From Beta vulgaris subsp. vulgaris (Eukaryota > Streptophyta > Magnoliopsida > Caryophyllales > Amaranthaceae): a DNA stretch of 64,000 nucleotides. The notes beneath the pieces are model-generated. The model saw only the letters and a list, made by a program, of their open reading frames with translations, was not told the DNA's origin and made no database searches. The number at the start of each line of letters is the position of its first letter. Position 1 is the first letter of the stretch. Positions 1-12,000 of this stretch are shown here, in pieces. The translations under genes were made by a program, and so were the position numbers. The DNA lies in the NCBI RefSeq assembly GCF_026745355.1, contig NC_079203.1:43702077-43766076 (forward strand). The letters are read 5' to 3'.

Positions 1-1099
1 TTTCCTGTAGTCACTGACTTACTTCTGCCTTGTTTGATTTAATCCATTTTTGTGGTTTTTATGCTATTTGATTATGTGGTTAACAATGGATGAGCATAGT
101 ATAAGTTATGAAACCTATAATTGTCTGATTTATATATGCAGCTATTAACAATTAAGAATCTCTTGGTCAGTTGAGTTCCAGCTATTTGGTAACAGGTCAA
201 GGTCTGATTGTTTTTGTTTCTTTTTGGTGCTAAAGTCAAGGTCTGATTTTCATGGACTGTTTATGCTGCATAGAGTATACTTCCTATGTCTCTAAATTCA
301 TGCAACAGTTTGACTAGTGTGATTGAAGTTCAAAAAAGTAGTATTCTCTTAAGTGATGGAAGTAGTACTCACAAAGAGGAAAGTTTATTTTTACGTTGTG
401 CCTACTTTTTTGGACTTAGAGATAAATATGTACAATATCCTAACACTTGCTTTCGGGCGCTTGTCTTACTAGAAATACATGCCTCATATTTTAGAACGAG
501 TTTTATCCTTGAAATTGGACCGGACCTAGAAAAAAAATCAGAATTTTAGAGAACAGGGAGCATATAAGACTACGACTATAAAGAATCCTTGTGTTGTACG
601 TGATTCTAAAGATGGAAATGGAATTACTGCAAGTAGATTGAAAAACAAAAATGTAAAGCATATAAAGTATTATATTACTAAAGGCCTGTAGGAGTATTAA
701 TTATTTATCAACTTGGTTGAGCTTGCAAAGGCTTGTGTATCTTCTTTGTTTTAGCTTCATATAATGATATATCCTAGTTTCTGTGTGACTTGTGTTTTCT
801 ACATACTGCTGCTGAGATTATTGAAGTCAGTTGAGATATGCAGTGGCAAAATTCATGCTTTTGGGAACAATAAATGAAGATTGTATAATACATTATACAT
901 GCAACTTTACTGTAGGTAAACAATTTGGTTGAGGGTTAAGAAGATTATCACATTCTGACTCCTCTTGCAATACAATAAGAGAGGAACTGATTTGCAAGAG
1001 TTGAAACTGAAATTATAGAATGAAGCATGAATACACAAAAATCATACCTAATGCCTCATCATGTTTTCTTGTGCAAACATGTTCTACTATCATTTTCAG
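1..1099 (+). other. Presumed intron of the Myb/SANT-like gene
   Basis: No convincing coding exon, RNA gene or transposon ends are visible here. The stretch ends in a splice acceptor (tttcag at 1094-1099) directly before the exon at 1100, so I read it as the intron feeding that exon. A spurious 87-codon open frame at 286-549 has no recognisable domain and AT-rich composition. Confidence 0.5.
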
Positions 1100-1558
1100 G
1101 ACAACAAAAATGCAGCCTCTTATCGCAACAAGTGCATAGAGAATTGGGAAGATATATGCACTCTATTCGGTGCAGATAGAGCTGTTGGGGATGGTTCAGA
1201 ACAACATGATGAGGCAGCGGACGCCATGGAGGAGGAAATGATAAGTGAAGGAAAGAGCTCATCCAAGGATCCAACTGTTTCGGGCTCTCGCAAGCGCAAA
1301 AAAGATAGTGTAGCTGATGCGGTCAACAGTTTTGCTGAGTCCTTCAGAGAATATGTGCAAAGCAAAATGAACGACATCCCGAAACCCACTTGTCAAGAGA
1401 TATATACCGTTGTGTCTGAAGTATATGGCATTTCTAGGAATCAGATTATGAGGGCAGTAAAAAGGTTTATGAATGGTAATCCCGACGAATTTCTAATGTT
1501 GAAAGAGTTACCGGAGGATGAGAAACTTGATTGGGTACTCTTGTGCCTTGCTGAGTAG
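1100..1558 (+). CDS. Myb/SANT-like DNA-binding protein, terminal exon
   Basis: Last exon (152 codons plus stop) of a protein related to the plant Myb/SANT-like (Myb_DNA-bind_3, L10-interacting MYB) family. The exon begins after tttcag with DNKNAASYRNKCIENW and continues into EDICTLFGADRAVGDG. That matches the end of the Myb/SANT-like domain, where family members carry a conserved aromatic/LFG-x-DRA-x-G segment. An acidic stretch (DEAADAMEEE), a basic nuclear-localisation-like patch (SRKRKKD) and a helical C-terminal tail follow. The N-terminal trihelix-like domain must lie upstream of the window. The family includes host proteins and relatives of the DNA-binding partner of PIF/Harbinger transposons; no transposase is visible nearby, so I cannot tell which this is. 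The frame is open and ends at TAG 1556-1558. The upstream ATG at 1061 is inside the intron and is not the start. Confidence 0.75.
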   Translation, partial: DNKNAASYRNKCIENWEDICTLFGADRAVGDGSEQHDEAADAMEEEMISEGKSSSKDPTVSGSRKRKKDSVADAVNSFAESFREYVQSKMNDIPKPTCQEIYTVVSEVYGISRNQIMRAVKRFMNGNPDEFLMLKELPEDEKLDWVLLCLAE

Positions 1559-2479
1559 TTTGACTCACTTTCATGTCATTGTAGGTTTTTTTCGTTACTT
1601 TATCAAATACTACTCTTAAATGTTGCTCTCGATGTTGAGATAACTTTTGTTATAACAATTTTGGATTGTTGGAATGTCAAATGCATTTTATTTGCTAAGG
1701 ATTTAATATTTTTTGTTGAATGTAATTACAAGATTATCCAAACAATAGCATGGAATTAGAATTCCGGAATTCAATTCCAATGTTTTCCAAACACATACAT
1801 AGATTTGAAATATTGGAATTCAATTCCCATGTTCCCCAAACAAGTTTGAGAAATTGGAATTGAAATTCAAATACATGATTTCAAATTTTAGAATTAGAAT
1901 ACAATAATTAAAATGAAATCCGGGTTCCCAAACGCTACCTTAATGTTTTCGTTATCGATAAAATAGAAGATGTACAATACAATTATAGAAAGTATCGTTG
2001 AAAGTATAATAGAGATGAGACGGGGAAGAAAAAAGTACCTGTTTCATTCCAAATTGTAAAGTAAGAACGAAGCCTTTAAATAGGAAAGCATTCAACAAAA
2101 AACCTAACCTAGTAACAAGGAATATGACCATTAGTGGATGACATGACCCACAAGGCCAGAACTATTCTTCATAACAATGCAAAAAACTAATTAACACACG
2201 GTAATTATCTAGAACAACCCAATAACTTATTGCTAGTTGCTAGATACTAGGAACTAAGTAGAGTAAATTCTAGAGCATCAATTAACACTCTCCCTTGATC
2301 CAAAACAAATGTTGTTGCTAGACATAAAACTTCCATTTTGCTATGAATTTTATGACTGAAATTTGTGTACAGTGGCACAACCCAACAAATTTGAAGCTGC
2401 TCATCACGATCATGAAAATTGCCTTCCTAACGACCATAATTTCCTAATGAGGATCGGATGGCTTAGGCATCATCTCAAG
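1559..2479. other. 3' flank with MITE-like and LTR-like relics
   Basis: There is no gene here. Positions 1735-1945 repeat variants of ttggaattcaattcc between two 'tccaaac' / 'ttcccaaac' flanks, which looks like a decayed MITE. On the minus strand a purine tract (caagggagag) ends at 2288 and is followed by TGTTAATTGATG running toward lower coordinates. That is the polypurine-tract/3'-LTR junction of an LTR retrotransposon; its far end cannot be placed. Confidence 0.35.
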
Positions 2480-2757
2480 TTTTTTTTTTGGGGTTAACTG
2501 GAACAAAATAAAGCAAATAAGAGTTTAGCTAGCCTGGCTAGAGAAGGGATTTATGATCCCTTCATTCAACATCTATATAATTGTTCAAAAGTAGTATCCT
2601 TTGGATTAGTTCCTAATTTCACCCATGGGGCTATACAAAATTGGCGAAAAACATCCACCTCCCCACTTTCCTGGTGAACCGCTCTAGCTAAAATATCAGC
2701 CTCTTGAACTTGAGCCCTTTCCACTTTTTCCAGCTTGATTTGCTCCTCACCCTATAA
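2480..2757 (-). mobile_element. LINE 3' end fragment (minus strand)
   Basis: On the minus strand an open stretch contains EADILARAVHQESGE and FRQFCIAPWVKLG. It is followed by a short 3' tail ending in a poly(A) (the T run at 2480-2489). This arrangement fits the end of a plant LINE second ORF plus its tail. The upstream reverse transcriptase is absent, so the piece is a 5'-truncated insertion or a relic. Confidence 0.35.
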
Positions 2758-3099
2758 TAACTCCCTGCACATGATAGTATAATTATTATATCTAAACAAC
2801 TTTAATTTGTTGATGCACATTATCTTCGGAGCAACTTTCTCCGATCCATAAGACCTTGTGAAACACTTCTCTTCACTATGATGCAAATAATCATCATCAA
2901 CCACTCTTGTCATCGACACTGATATCATATTGAAATTATAATAGAGATAAGGGAGGGAAAAGAAGAAGCAAAAGATGTAATAAATATTTACAAAGAAGTG
3001 TGTCGGTATGAGTACTAGAGAGAGAAACTCTTCCCTCTCTTTAGGTTTTTGAAATAACTCCATAACTGTTACATTGAACCTCAGTATTGTTGTGGAGCC

Positions 3100-4413
3100 A
3101 TGGCAAAGGGTACAAATAAATGTAAAGGTAGTAAAAAGTCTCATCAACCTACTAAAAATGCGAATTAACAATCGAAGAATAAAGGCATTCCTCAATCGGG
3201 CTATGCTAGGAAACAAAAAAATTGTACATGATATTGAAGATGTCTCAGCTCTGAGTTGGACTTCGGCAGAAGATGAAGTAGAGAACGGTTCTCTAAGGCC
3301 AACGAGAAGTGGAATGGTCGATCCCTCGCCTCATCCAATGCAACAATTAGTCAGCAATCCAGGTAATCCTACTACATGGAAATCTGTTTTTGCTCATCTT
3401 AGGGAGGAAGGGGTAGATTTATCTGTGGGTGAGAATGGGAATCGAAAAATTATAGATGATGATGATATGCTAGAAATTATGTTGAGGAAATTCAACCTCA
3501 AATTGATTATTGGCAATATGCAATTGTTTGCTATGTCCTTGGAGTGAAACAACCATTTCATATTGTTGATGGTTTTATTAGGAGGGGGTGGGGGTAAATT
3601 TGGAGTTGAAAAGGTTACTATGATGGAGAATGGGGTATTTGTGGTCAGATTTAGGACAAATGAGGCGAAGGAGAAGGCCATGGAAGGAAGTCCTATCCTA
3701 TATGATAGAAAGCCCATTATAATGAAGGAGTGGTCACCTAATTTGAATTTGAGAGAAGAAGATATTAAGGTTGTTCCGACATGGGTGAAATTTCCTAATC
3801 TAGCTCTGAAGTATTAGGGGCAGCAAACACTAAAAAAGCTAGCTAGCAAGATTGGGACTCCTATACAGACATATAGGGTGCTAAGAAAGAAATTTTGGAG
3901 TATGTAAGGGTGTTGGTGGAGGTTAAACTGGATCAAGAGTTCCCTAAGGAGATTATATTTTTGAATGAAAAGGGCATTATGACATGTCAACTAGTGGTAT
4001 ATGAATGTAAACTTGTTTTTTGCTTTGACTGTAAAGGGATAGGTCATACTATGGCGGAGTGCAAGAAAAAGAGGTTTAAGATTGCAGCACAAAAGATTAA
4101 ACACAAGCAAGTGTGGGTGGAAAAGAAGCAACAAAATGCGATTGTGAGTCAGGATGTTGGAAAGGAGAAGGAATTTATTCGAGAGGTGGTGCAAGGAGCA
4201 ATTAGTGCAACCTGAGCAGGAAAAACATGTGGAGAAGATAAATGCAAGGAACACAAGCACTCTAGCTACTATTGATGAAGGCATGAGTGAACTTGATGAT
4301 GTAGGGAATATTGATAAGACCGGAGATGAAGTTGTTGGACCCGGTAGTTCTAATCCTGGAGGAGAAAAAGGTATAATTCATGAAGAGGGGGGTATTCTTC
4401 CTCCTCATGGATA
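3100..4413 (+). pseudogene. LINE ORF1 (DUF4283 plus CCHC), decayed
   Basis: Remnant of the first ORF of a plant L1-type LINE. The likely start is the ATG at 3100, followed by a lysine-rich N-terminus that soon meets a stop and a frameshift. The frame then resumes with RPTRSGMVDP and the DUF4283 region (FVVRFRTNEAKEKAMEG near 3640-3700; IIMKEWSPNL near 3718). A zinc knuckle follows at about 4020-4070 (C-F-D-C-K-G-I-G-H-T-M-A-E-C). ORF1 proteins of this class bind the element's RNA. At least two frameshifts and several stops make it non-functional. It belongs with the endonuclease piece directly downstream. Confidence 0.75.
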
Positions 4414-4916
4414 ATATGTGATTTTGGAATGTTAGAGGGCTTAATAGTCCCCTAAAGCATAAACATGTGAAGTTGTTTCTTCACAATAGTAATGTTGGAC
4501 TATGTGGTCTTCTTGAAACAAGGGTGAGGAAGAGCAATTTTCCTAAGGTTTATAGTGGTGTTTGTGATAGTTGGAGTGTTGTTACAAAAATCAAAATCAT
4601 AGAGGAGGCATAATTTGGATGATCTGGATTCCAAGTAAGTTTGATGTTAATAGTATTGAGTGTGATGCTCAATTTATTCAAAGTCAAGTTTGTCATTTGG
4701 TTACTGGGAGGAAATTCACTATTTCTTTAATTAATGGCTATGATGACGCAAAACAAAAGGAATAATTTATGGAAGGGGTTGAAGAGAGTGCATAGATATG
4801 TTTCAGGACCTTGGATTATAGGGGGAGGATTTAATGATATTTCGAATTTAAATGAGAGGCTAGGGTCTGCTGTTACTTTGAAGGAAGTCTTGTCATTCAG
4901 GAATTGTGTGTGTTAG
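4414..4916 (+). pseudogene. LINE ORF2 endonuclease domain, truncated
   Basis: Start of the second LINE ORF, the APE-type endonuclease that nicks target DNA. WNVRGLNS-like sequence begins at about 4423. It is followed by HVKLFLHNSNVGLCGLLETR, in which the N and E are expected metal-site residues. GPWIIGGGFNDI (near 4810) takes the place of the usual GDFN motif. Frames shift several times. The domain ends at about 4916, and the next recognisable sequence is already the C-terminal part of the reverse transcriptase. Most of the polymerase has therefore been deleted. Confidence 0.7.
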
Positions 4917-4944
4917 ATTATGGAGTATTTGTAACCTGTAGGCG

Positions 4945-5325
4945 TGCATCCAAGTGCTTCTAATGAAAGAGGTATGGCGCATACATAATAACCCCCAACT
5001 TTTATTAGACAAAGTCGTATCCGATCAACGTACCAACCCTTCCACAATTTATAGGCCCAGAAATAATAAATCATGGGGGATAAAAGGCTTACTACAGGCA
5101 GAAAAAATCATACTTTCTATCATGCATGGAAGGTTGGGAATGGGCATCAAATTGGAATGCCAATCATAGATGGATGAAGGGGTGTATTTCACTGTTTAAA
5201 GATTGTACACCTTTGTGAACCATAATCAATTCAACAGTAGCAGACTTCATTCTTCTTCCAGATCAGCAATGGAATTAAAATATGGAACTACTAAGGATGA
5301 AAATACTAATGACATGTTCTATTGA
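4945..5325 (+). mobile_element. LINE reverse-transcriptase C-terminal fragment
   Basis: Translations in shifting frames give EVWRIHNNPQLLLDKV, KSWGIKGLLQ and VADFILLPDQQWN. These are typical of the region just after the polymerase in plant L1 elements (W-R-I-x-x-N-P-x-L-L; S-W-G-x-x-x-L-L; Q-W-N). It follows the endonuclease piece directly, with the polymerase core missing. It is then broken off by an unrelated insertion. Confidence 0.6.
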
Positions 5326-6634
5326 ATGTTAAACAACTAGGGGTAGTTGTATGAATAAAAACTAGTACCGCAAGTGCACGGTGTAGGATATAGCACAACT
5401 AGCAAATACTGGTCGAACCCACAAGGATGTCGATATCAAGTTGTATTACCCACTTAATTATATGACCTTAACAAATTATATTTAAAACTTACTACTGGCA
5501 ATTAAACAATGAAACAAGAGTGGAAAACAAAATAACATAGATTGACTAGAGCAAACTACTAAACTAATAACAATTTTTTAATGAAAACAAAGCTAATTCT
5601 AAGCTCTAACTCTACTGCCATTCCAATTCTAAAAGAATGGTTAACTAAAAGCAGTTAAACATAAAAGACAAAATCTTTATGAGCATCATATAGAACTAGG
5701 CAGCAATCATCAAAGAATTGGAAACTAGCAAAACCCATTACCATATGCGTATACTTGATTAACTCACTAAGATTGAAAAGTAATAAATTAAGAGTACTAG
5801 TAAACTTGTATGCGAGAATGCAAAGATCAATTTAGAGTAAAAATTCATGAAATAAAACCAACAATAAGAAAATATAACCACTACTAGATCAGATAAATCA
5901 ATGAAAATAAGAAATTGACAAAACCATTGAATATGAAAATAAGCAAAACTAAAACAAAATCAATTAAAACAAAGGAACAAAAATACCAGAGTTCTTGTAA
6001 TTGAATTGAGCAACAAAGAACAGAACCAAACCAGACAAAGTGTAATTTTTGTCGCTATCACCGACGGATAGAAAAAATAAGACTGAATTAAAAACTAAAC
6101 CTAAAACTATTTAGGGAGTGTGTCGGGTGTCTTCTGTTGAATGGAAAAATAAGGAGATTTATATCCTAATAACTGATGATATATGATGACAAAGAAAGAA
6201 AATAATCTCCTAATATAAGCTTGATTGGTATCTTGGGATTTTTGCTTAGAGAAGGAGTAAACTCTCCTTTGACATGTATTGTTGACTTGTCTAAACTCAT
6301 AGACTTGGGCTCTTATTTCCTTGTAGCCTTTGGGTTATTTGTTACTTGGCCTTGTACTTACTTTTCCCGAACCGAACACCTATCATAAAATAAAATACTA
6401 ATTAGCTCAATAGGTGATAAAAATAATAATAAAAAAATAAGTACATAATAATAGAAGTTATACTAAAAACCCAATTATAAATATAAACTATATTCAAATA
6501 ACTAAAATATAGGGGTGAAAATATGCAATATAATAAGCTAATCAGTAGTATACTAACAAATCCGGTCATAATGTTGCCATGCAACAATAGCAAAAGGAAA
6601 TATATAGCATGACAACTCCAAGACACATGAATTT
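5326..6634. other. Noncoding insertion splitting the LINE, class unknown
   Basis: About 1.3 kb of AT-rich sequence without coding capacity, lying between two parts of the same LINE. It begins with a motif I recognise as widespread in plant genomes (accgcaagtgcacgg at about 5368, then tcgaacccacaagg) but cannot assign to an element class. I found no convincing terminal inverted repeats, LTR pair or target duplication. Confidence 0.4.
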
Positions 6635-6876
6635 TTTTTCGCGTCATTTGGAATTAGACTATCATGCCAAAGTGGAAATTGTTTCTTTGGCAACTAGGGC
6701 ATAACAACATTGCTACAAAGAGCAATCTGTCCCATCGTCATATTTCTGAATCAGATTAACGATCCATCTGTAATTCAGCAACGGAGGATCTTCAACATCT
6801 TTTTCATACTATGTAATATGGCACAAAACGCTTGGAGTATTTGCGATCTCAATATCGATCCTCGCCTCAATGCAAT
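6635..6876 (+). mobile_element. LINE zf-RVT segment
   Basis: Continuation of the interrupted LINE. PKWKLFLWQL is followed by TKSNLSHRHI and a degenerate C-x-x-C/H zinc-binding segment (ATEDLQHLFH). This is the zf-RVT domain that sits between the reverse transcriptase and RNase H in plant L1 elements. It ends with the 8-bp sequence aatgcaat (6869-6876), the target duplicated by the hAT insertion that follows. Confidence 0.65.
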
Positions 6877-8033
6877 CAGGGGCGGATCCAGGATTCTAAA
6901 CCAGGGGTAGCGCAACTTTACATTACTAGAAACTCAAAAAAAAAAAGTTCGTAATTACTAAATTCTCAATTTCAACTTGATTTTCATTAGGTGTTCCTTT
7001 GGAAAAAAAAGCTTGAAATATCCCTCCCTTGTTTTCTCTTCATGCTTCTGAAATATAGATTTTCATTCACTAATCATTCATTCCCACAACTACAATAATA
7101 GTAAACTAACAAATTCCACAAATTCCCAATTTCAACTCCATATGATATATCATATATCACTAACAAATTTCCACAAATTCAACCCAATTAACAATCACAC
7201 TTCCACAAATTCAGCCTAACTAGTAACTAACAATGAAAAAAACGACAATAATCAATCAAAATTCAACCTCACAAGTCACAATCAAAATTTCAACCCAAAT
7301 TCCACAACAATGAACAATCAAATTCCACAACAATGAACAATCCACAAACTACTAATTCCACAAATCCACATACCACAATTTCCAAAAATTCTGAAATTCA
7401 GCCTAAAATAATAAAAAAACTGCCATATAACAATTTTAGAGGAAAGAGATAGAAAGTTACCTGAATGCAGTGGCTGAACGCCGGATCTCGGAACGCCGAA
7501 GTGCAACTATGTCGCTACTGTCGCCGTCACTCTCGCCGTCGCCGACCAATTTAAGTGAGAAAACTATTTCTGGCCGGAGAGCCGACTGCCGAGAAGAAAG
7601 AGAAAGAAAGTTAAGACTGACTACTCAAATTTTCCGACGAGACGACGACCAAAGTTAAGAGGGGATTAAGATTTAAGAACCAAAGTTAAGAGGAAACTCA
7701 AATTTAGGGCTAGATCTAGATTATAATTCGCGGAACAACAAACTTACCATTTTCTCCGACGAGACGACGACCAAGACTGACTACTCCGACGACTGGCGAC
7801 TGGCGAGTCTCAATTTTCCGACGACACAGCACGTCAACACCGAGAACGGGAGTTGAGAGTTTGAGATTTGAGAGAGAGAGAGACTGAGTTTGAGGAGTTG
7901 AGAGAGTGAAATTTCCAAATGAAACGCGCTCCTTATCTTTTTGCGATTTTTTCCGATTTTTTGAATTTTTTTTTTTTAAAAAAAAGCAGGGGTAGCACGT
8001 GCTACCCCTTGTTACTACGTGGCTCCGCCACTG
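6877..8033. mobile_element. Non-autonomous hAT element (Tip100-like ends)
   Basis: Element of 1157 bp with imperfect terminal inverted repeats: CAGGGGCGGATCC at the left end and CAGTGGCGGAGCC as reverse complement of the right end. The subterminal motif GGGGTAGC occurs at both ends. It is flanked by a perfect 8-bp target duplication (aatgcaat at 6869-6876 and 8034-8041), the hallmark of hAT transposons. The 11-bp end CAGGGGCGGAG is known from Tip100 of Ipomoea. No transposase is encoded. It sits inside the LINE between the zf-RVT and RNase H parts. Confidence 0.9.
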
Positions 8034-8650
8034 AATGCAATACACATTCCATTTAATGAATGGCTTATTAACTACGTCCTATACTTTCGAAAGGAAGATG
8101 GTCATGCGGGAGGCTGTCAACCTAATTATAGGCATGTTATGGAGTATATAGGGAATCCGGAATGACACAGGAAGCTTTTCCTTCCCCAAACACTCCTCCA
8201 GGATTCGTGGTGGCCAATATAGGTCGCCAACTACATGGCGAGGTTCAGATTACAATTTAGACAGACGATTCTTGGCAGAAAAAGACCAATTTAGGATGTG
8301 CCGCTTGGGTGATTATGCACCCAACTAGCATGCAACGGAAGGGCCAAGGGACGATTTCGCATGGACACTCAGCACTTTTAATGGAAGCTAGAGCTTGTTT
8401 GCAAGCTGTTGAGTGGGTTAGGCAACAACAAATCCGACAAGTCACTATTCAAACAGACTTTGTAAACCTAGTTCGCTTCTTGACTTACAAGCAGGTAAGA
8501 TATGGCTAAAGGTTTTTGCTTGGTGTAAGGTAACAAAAGTTTCTTCTGACAGGGTCTAACAAGCTCACGAGCTCGCCAGCCTTTGTAGTAGCAACAACTT
8601 CTTTTTTACAAACTTGTAATTTATTACGTTTTCTGAAATATCAAAAAAAA
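8034..8650 (+). mobile_element. LINE RNase H domain and 3' end
   Basis: The last part of the interrupted LINE. QTDDSWQKK, GCAAWVIMHP, LLMEARACLQAVEW and VTIQTDFVNLV correspond to the RNase H (RVT_3) fold found at the C-terminus of plant L1 polyproteins; the first and last aspartates match catalytic positions. A short 3'UTR ends in an A-rich tail near 8641-8650. Several stops and frameshifts are present. Confidence 0.7.
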
Positions 8651-8786
8651 GACTATATCCAAATATAGTGTTAATTTCATAGTGGTATTACGCTTCTAAT
8701 CACGACGAGTTATGAAGGGTAAACAGAGAAAAAATCACATGTAAGGCCCTGACTAGATAACACTAATACCACCTAGTAGAGAAAAA

Positions 8787-9033
8787 GGCCCTCCTTCGAG
8801 GAACAGCATTGTAAAATCTTTTTAGAGGCAACCTCAATTCAATCGTGACATGCTTCGAGAGTAAGATCATTTCGACAGTCGTACAAGGCATTGACTTTGT
8901 TATGGTTGTCCCATTATACATTAGAGCCAATAGTGAAGTTGGAGAAGGTTTTGACGGAGGATAAGAAGGTAAGATTAGATAAGGCGTTTAAGAGGTTTAA
9001 GTGGTGGGGACTATTTTATGTATAGTTTCCCCT
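8787..9033 (-). pseudogene. DUF26 (Gnk2) domain exon, broken copy
   Basis: Read on the minus strand this gives GNYT-stop-NSPHHLNLLNALS, then FLSSVKTFSNFTIGSN. It continues with NKVNALYDCRNDLTLEACHD-stop-IEVASKK and ends in CSSKEG. It aligns along its length with the first DUF26 domain of the gene at 30889-53010, including the C-x8-C spacing. Three or more in-frame stops occur, one replacing the third cysteine of C-x8-C-x2-C. There is no signal peptide exon and no second domain nearby. It is a dead relative, showing that the family was once present at more than one place in this region. Confidence 0.75.
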
Positions 9034-12000
9034 AATGTCCCTGCAAGGCCCGCCAATGATAGTAGGAGTCAGCTGATAAGGGGGTGAATACTGAATGAGA
9101 AATAATTGTATTTATGTCCGTCAATACCTTTTGTCAGTTACCATTATCAAAAAATTTGAGTTCAACTTCATAATTTTAAAAATAATTGTATTTATGTCCG
9201 TAAATATTTATTAGGAAAATTTGTCAAAAAAAATCTTTTTAAAACGTTCATTTTACGAAAAACAACCTCATAATTTTTTTTTTTACTTACAACCTTTGAG
9301 TTCAACTTCTTAAATAAGGCATTTAAAAGCCACCAATGTTGAGTTTTAGAAGGTGTTTGGGAGGAAGGGTCCAAGTAAAGTTGGACGGGGTGTTGGAGAC
9401 CTTCCCCACCTTAAGTTGGTTCTTGGAGTAGAAACATTCGTTGGTGGCCTAATAGGAATTTTAAAGAAGGATAGCTGATGGAATATTTTTCTTATTGAAG
9501 ACCCAATTGTTACGCCTTAAGTCAAAGACCCCAAATGGCCGGTGAAGACGAAGGAAACATTAGAGGGGACCAATGAAGAAGGGTTGTGGAACTCTTTTGT
9601 GGCGTATTTCAAACGTGCAAATAATTTGGTAAGATTGAGTGCATTGTTCACAGAATTCTTCTACTCCTTGCATATTGCTTTGCTCCTAAATCACTAACTT
9701 ACACACCCAATCAATAAGCTTGATCAGATAAGCACTCTTTAAAACAAAAAAATAAAAATAAAGCTCTTGATCAGTTTTTTCCTTAAGGAAATAGAAGGAT
9801 TCATTAATCTTTAATCATAATTGATGAATTAGGGACCGTCGTAGATTTTAGAGTGTCACCAGCGGTTAGTCCACTGACAGTCCATGAGGAGAGAGAGAGG
9901 CTACAAAAATAGTAAACAATGAAGAGAGAGAAAAAAAAAAGGGAGGAGAGATGCGTTTGCCCAGTTTATAGTGATGATACGTTTAGAATTTTTTTTTCTA
10001 AAAAGTATCACTTGGGTGTGACAAGTGGCAAAACATTATTGGTTCATGGGACTTGTGTCTTGGATCTAATAGTTGGCAATTGATTGTGATGAACAGTTGA
10101 GATTGTGAAAAAATTGTTCATGCTTTTTTTATCTTTTTTTAAATAATGGTCATATTTCATAATTATAAATTAAATAAAAAAAACTTTACCAACAGCTATA
10201 TTTTTCTCTTCTCTATAAATAGATTCCAATATTGAGGTATTTTCATATATTTTTCATACACCTCTTTTTCATTGAACATCTATGTGTTAATGTTTGATTA
10301 AATGAAATAATTTTCTTATACTTAATTTTTGTGTTCATATAATTTGAAGAAGGTTTGAAAATAACTTCGATTAACATAAATAATTAGTTGTAATACAAAT
10401 AAAAAAATTAAAATATTATAACAATTCATCATTAGTGTATCTTAATTACTCCAAAATTGGTAATGTGGTGAAAATTTGGGATGAATTAAATTAATAAGGA
10501 AAGAGAAAATATAGTGGGGAATGGTAAATAGTAGGAGAGAGAATTTGATGATCCCAAAAGTTAGTCTAACCATTAAGAGTAAGAAAATAAAATTTTTTTT
10601 AGTAGATTGGTATGAGTAATATGGAGGAGAAATATCCTGTCAAAAAAAATATGGAGGAGAAATAAATTCATATAGTTTTTGAACATTCAGTAAAAAATTA
10701 ATTTGGAGCATCATTTTAGGCAGTGTCAAATAGCATTGGCGCCTACCAAATAAACCAGCTTGTTGGAGCATTTCCCATATGCTAGGATCGCATATGGTTT
10801 CTTAATTTTTTTTTTTTTTTTAAAGTATACTTCTCCTAAGTTCTATCTTTTGAGTAATCTTGATTCAAGAACTAATCCGCATCCTCTCCTTTTTCACAAA
10901 ATTCTAATTTTCAACCTAGGGCCTATCATTATTTTTTTAGGTGATGTTAAGCCCTCTTTTTTTTCCTTTTACTTTGTTACTAGTTTTTATATTATTGTTT
11001 TTAATAAAGTTCAGTCTTTCACTAGTAGAAAATTTTTCTGACCATATATATTGAGTTATATCTACACATATATTAGGTTTTTCTCTCCCCATGTGAAAGT
11101 TAGGTGACTTTATTTTATTTTTTTGTGTAATTCAAGAGGTTGATTTGTTGATCGAAATTTGTGCGAGGTTTCAATAGATGTTTGTATTTTGTTAATAATC
11201 ACTTGAATTAAATCCATCTCTATATCAAAAATAAAAGACCGACAAACCTACTTGTAGAAGGGTGTATCAGACAGCAATGTGAAAACGAGGGTTTTCAAAA
11301 GTGTTCGATCACCTCAATGATCGTGGTTTTGTCATATTAGAATTGTTCTTATTTTATTTTCATATGTATTTATTAGTTTTGACTTCTATGGTAAATGTTT
11401 TATGAATTTGAATCAATGAATTGATTTTAATTTTAAAAAAAGTTCTACCTTTGGAGCTTTAATTTACTTAATTTCTTGAGTATTTCGAACAAGATACATA
11501 CTCTCTCGCCAAAGTACCGTAGTGCTCTCATTCAAGCCTCTTTGCTAGTAAGCGCGCAACTCATATTATCCTTTTTTTTTTTTTTTGATTAGAGACAAAA
11601 TAATTGCGGTGATATATACCATGCAATATCATTAACTATGAAAGATTCGAACAATATTACAGTCAAGACATGGCTAATTTAGCTACCGAAAAACGCAATC
11701 GCTTTATTATGTAATAACTAGTATTTGAGTCCGGACGTTACTCCTGGTTGGTATTGTTTTCCGAACTTGATATGCATATTTTCATTCCCATTAAAATATA
11801 TTAAGGAAAACTCAACATTTAAAATGTACAAATATAATAATGTGGACACTTAAAGCATGATTAAAAGTTGGTTGAGATGGTAATTGTATTATGCTATAAT
11901 AGCAAGAGGTCATGGGTTCAAATATTGTTGCAATCTAAATTTACTATTGTTAATTGACATGACTTATGTACACATTGGACAATTCTAGTGGAGTAACAGA

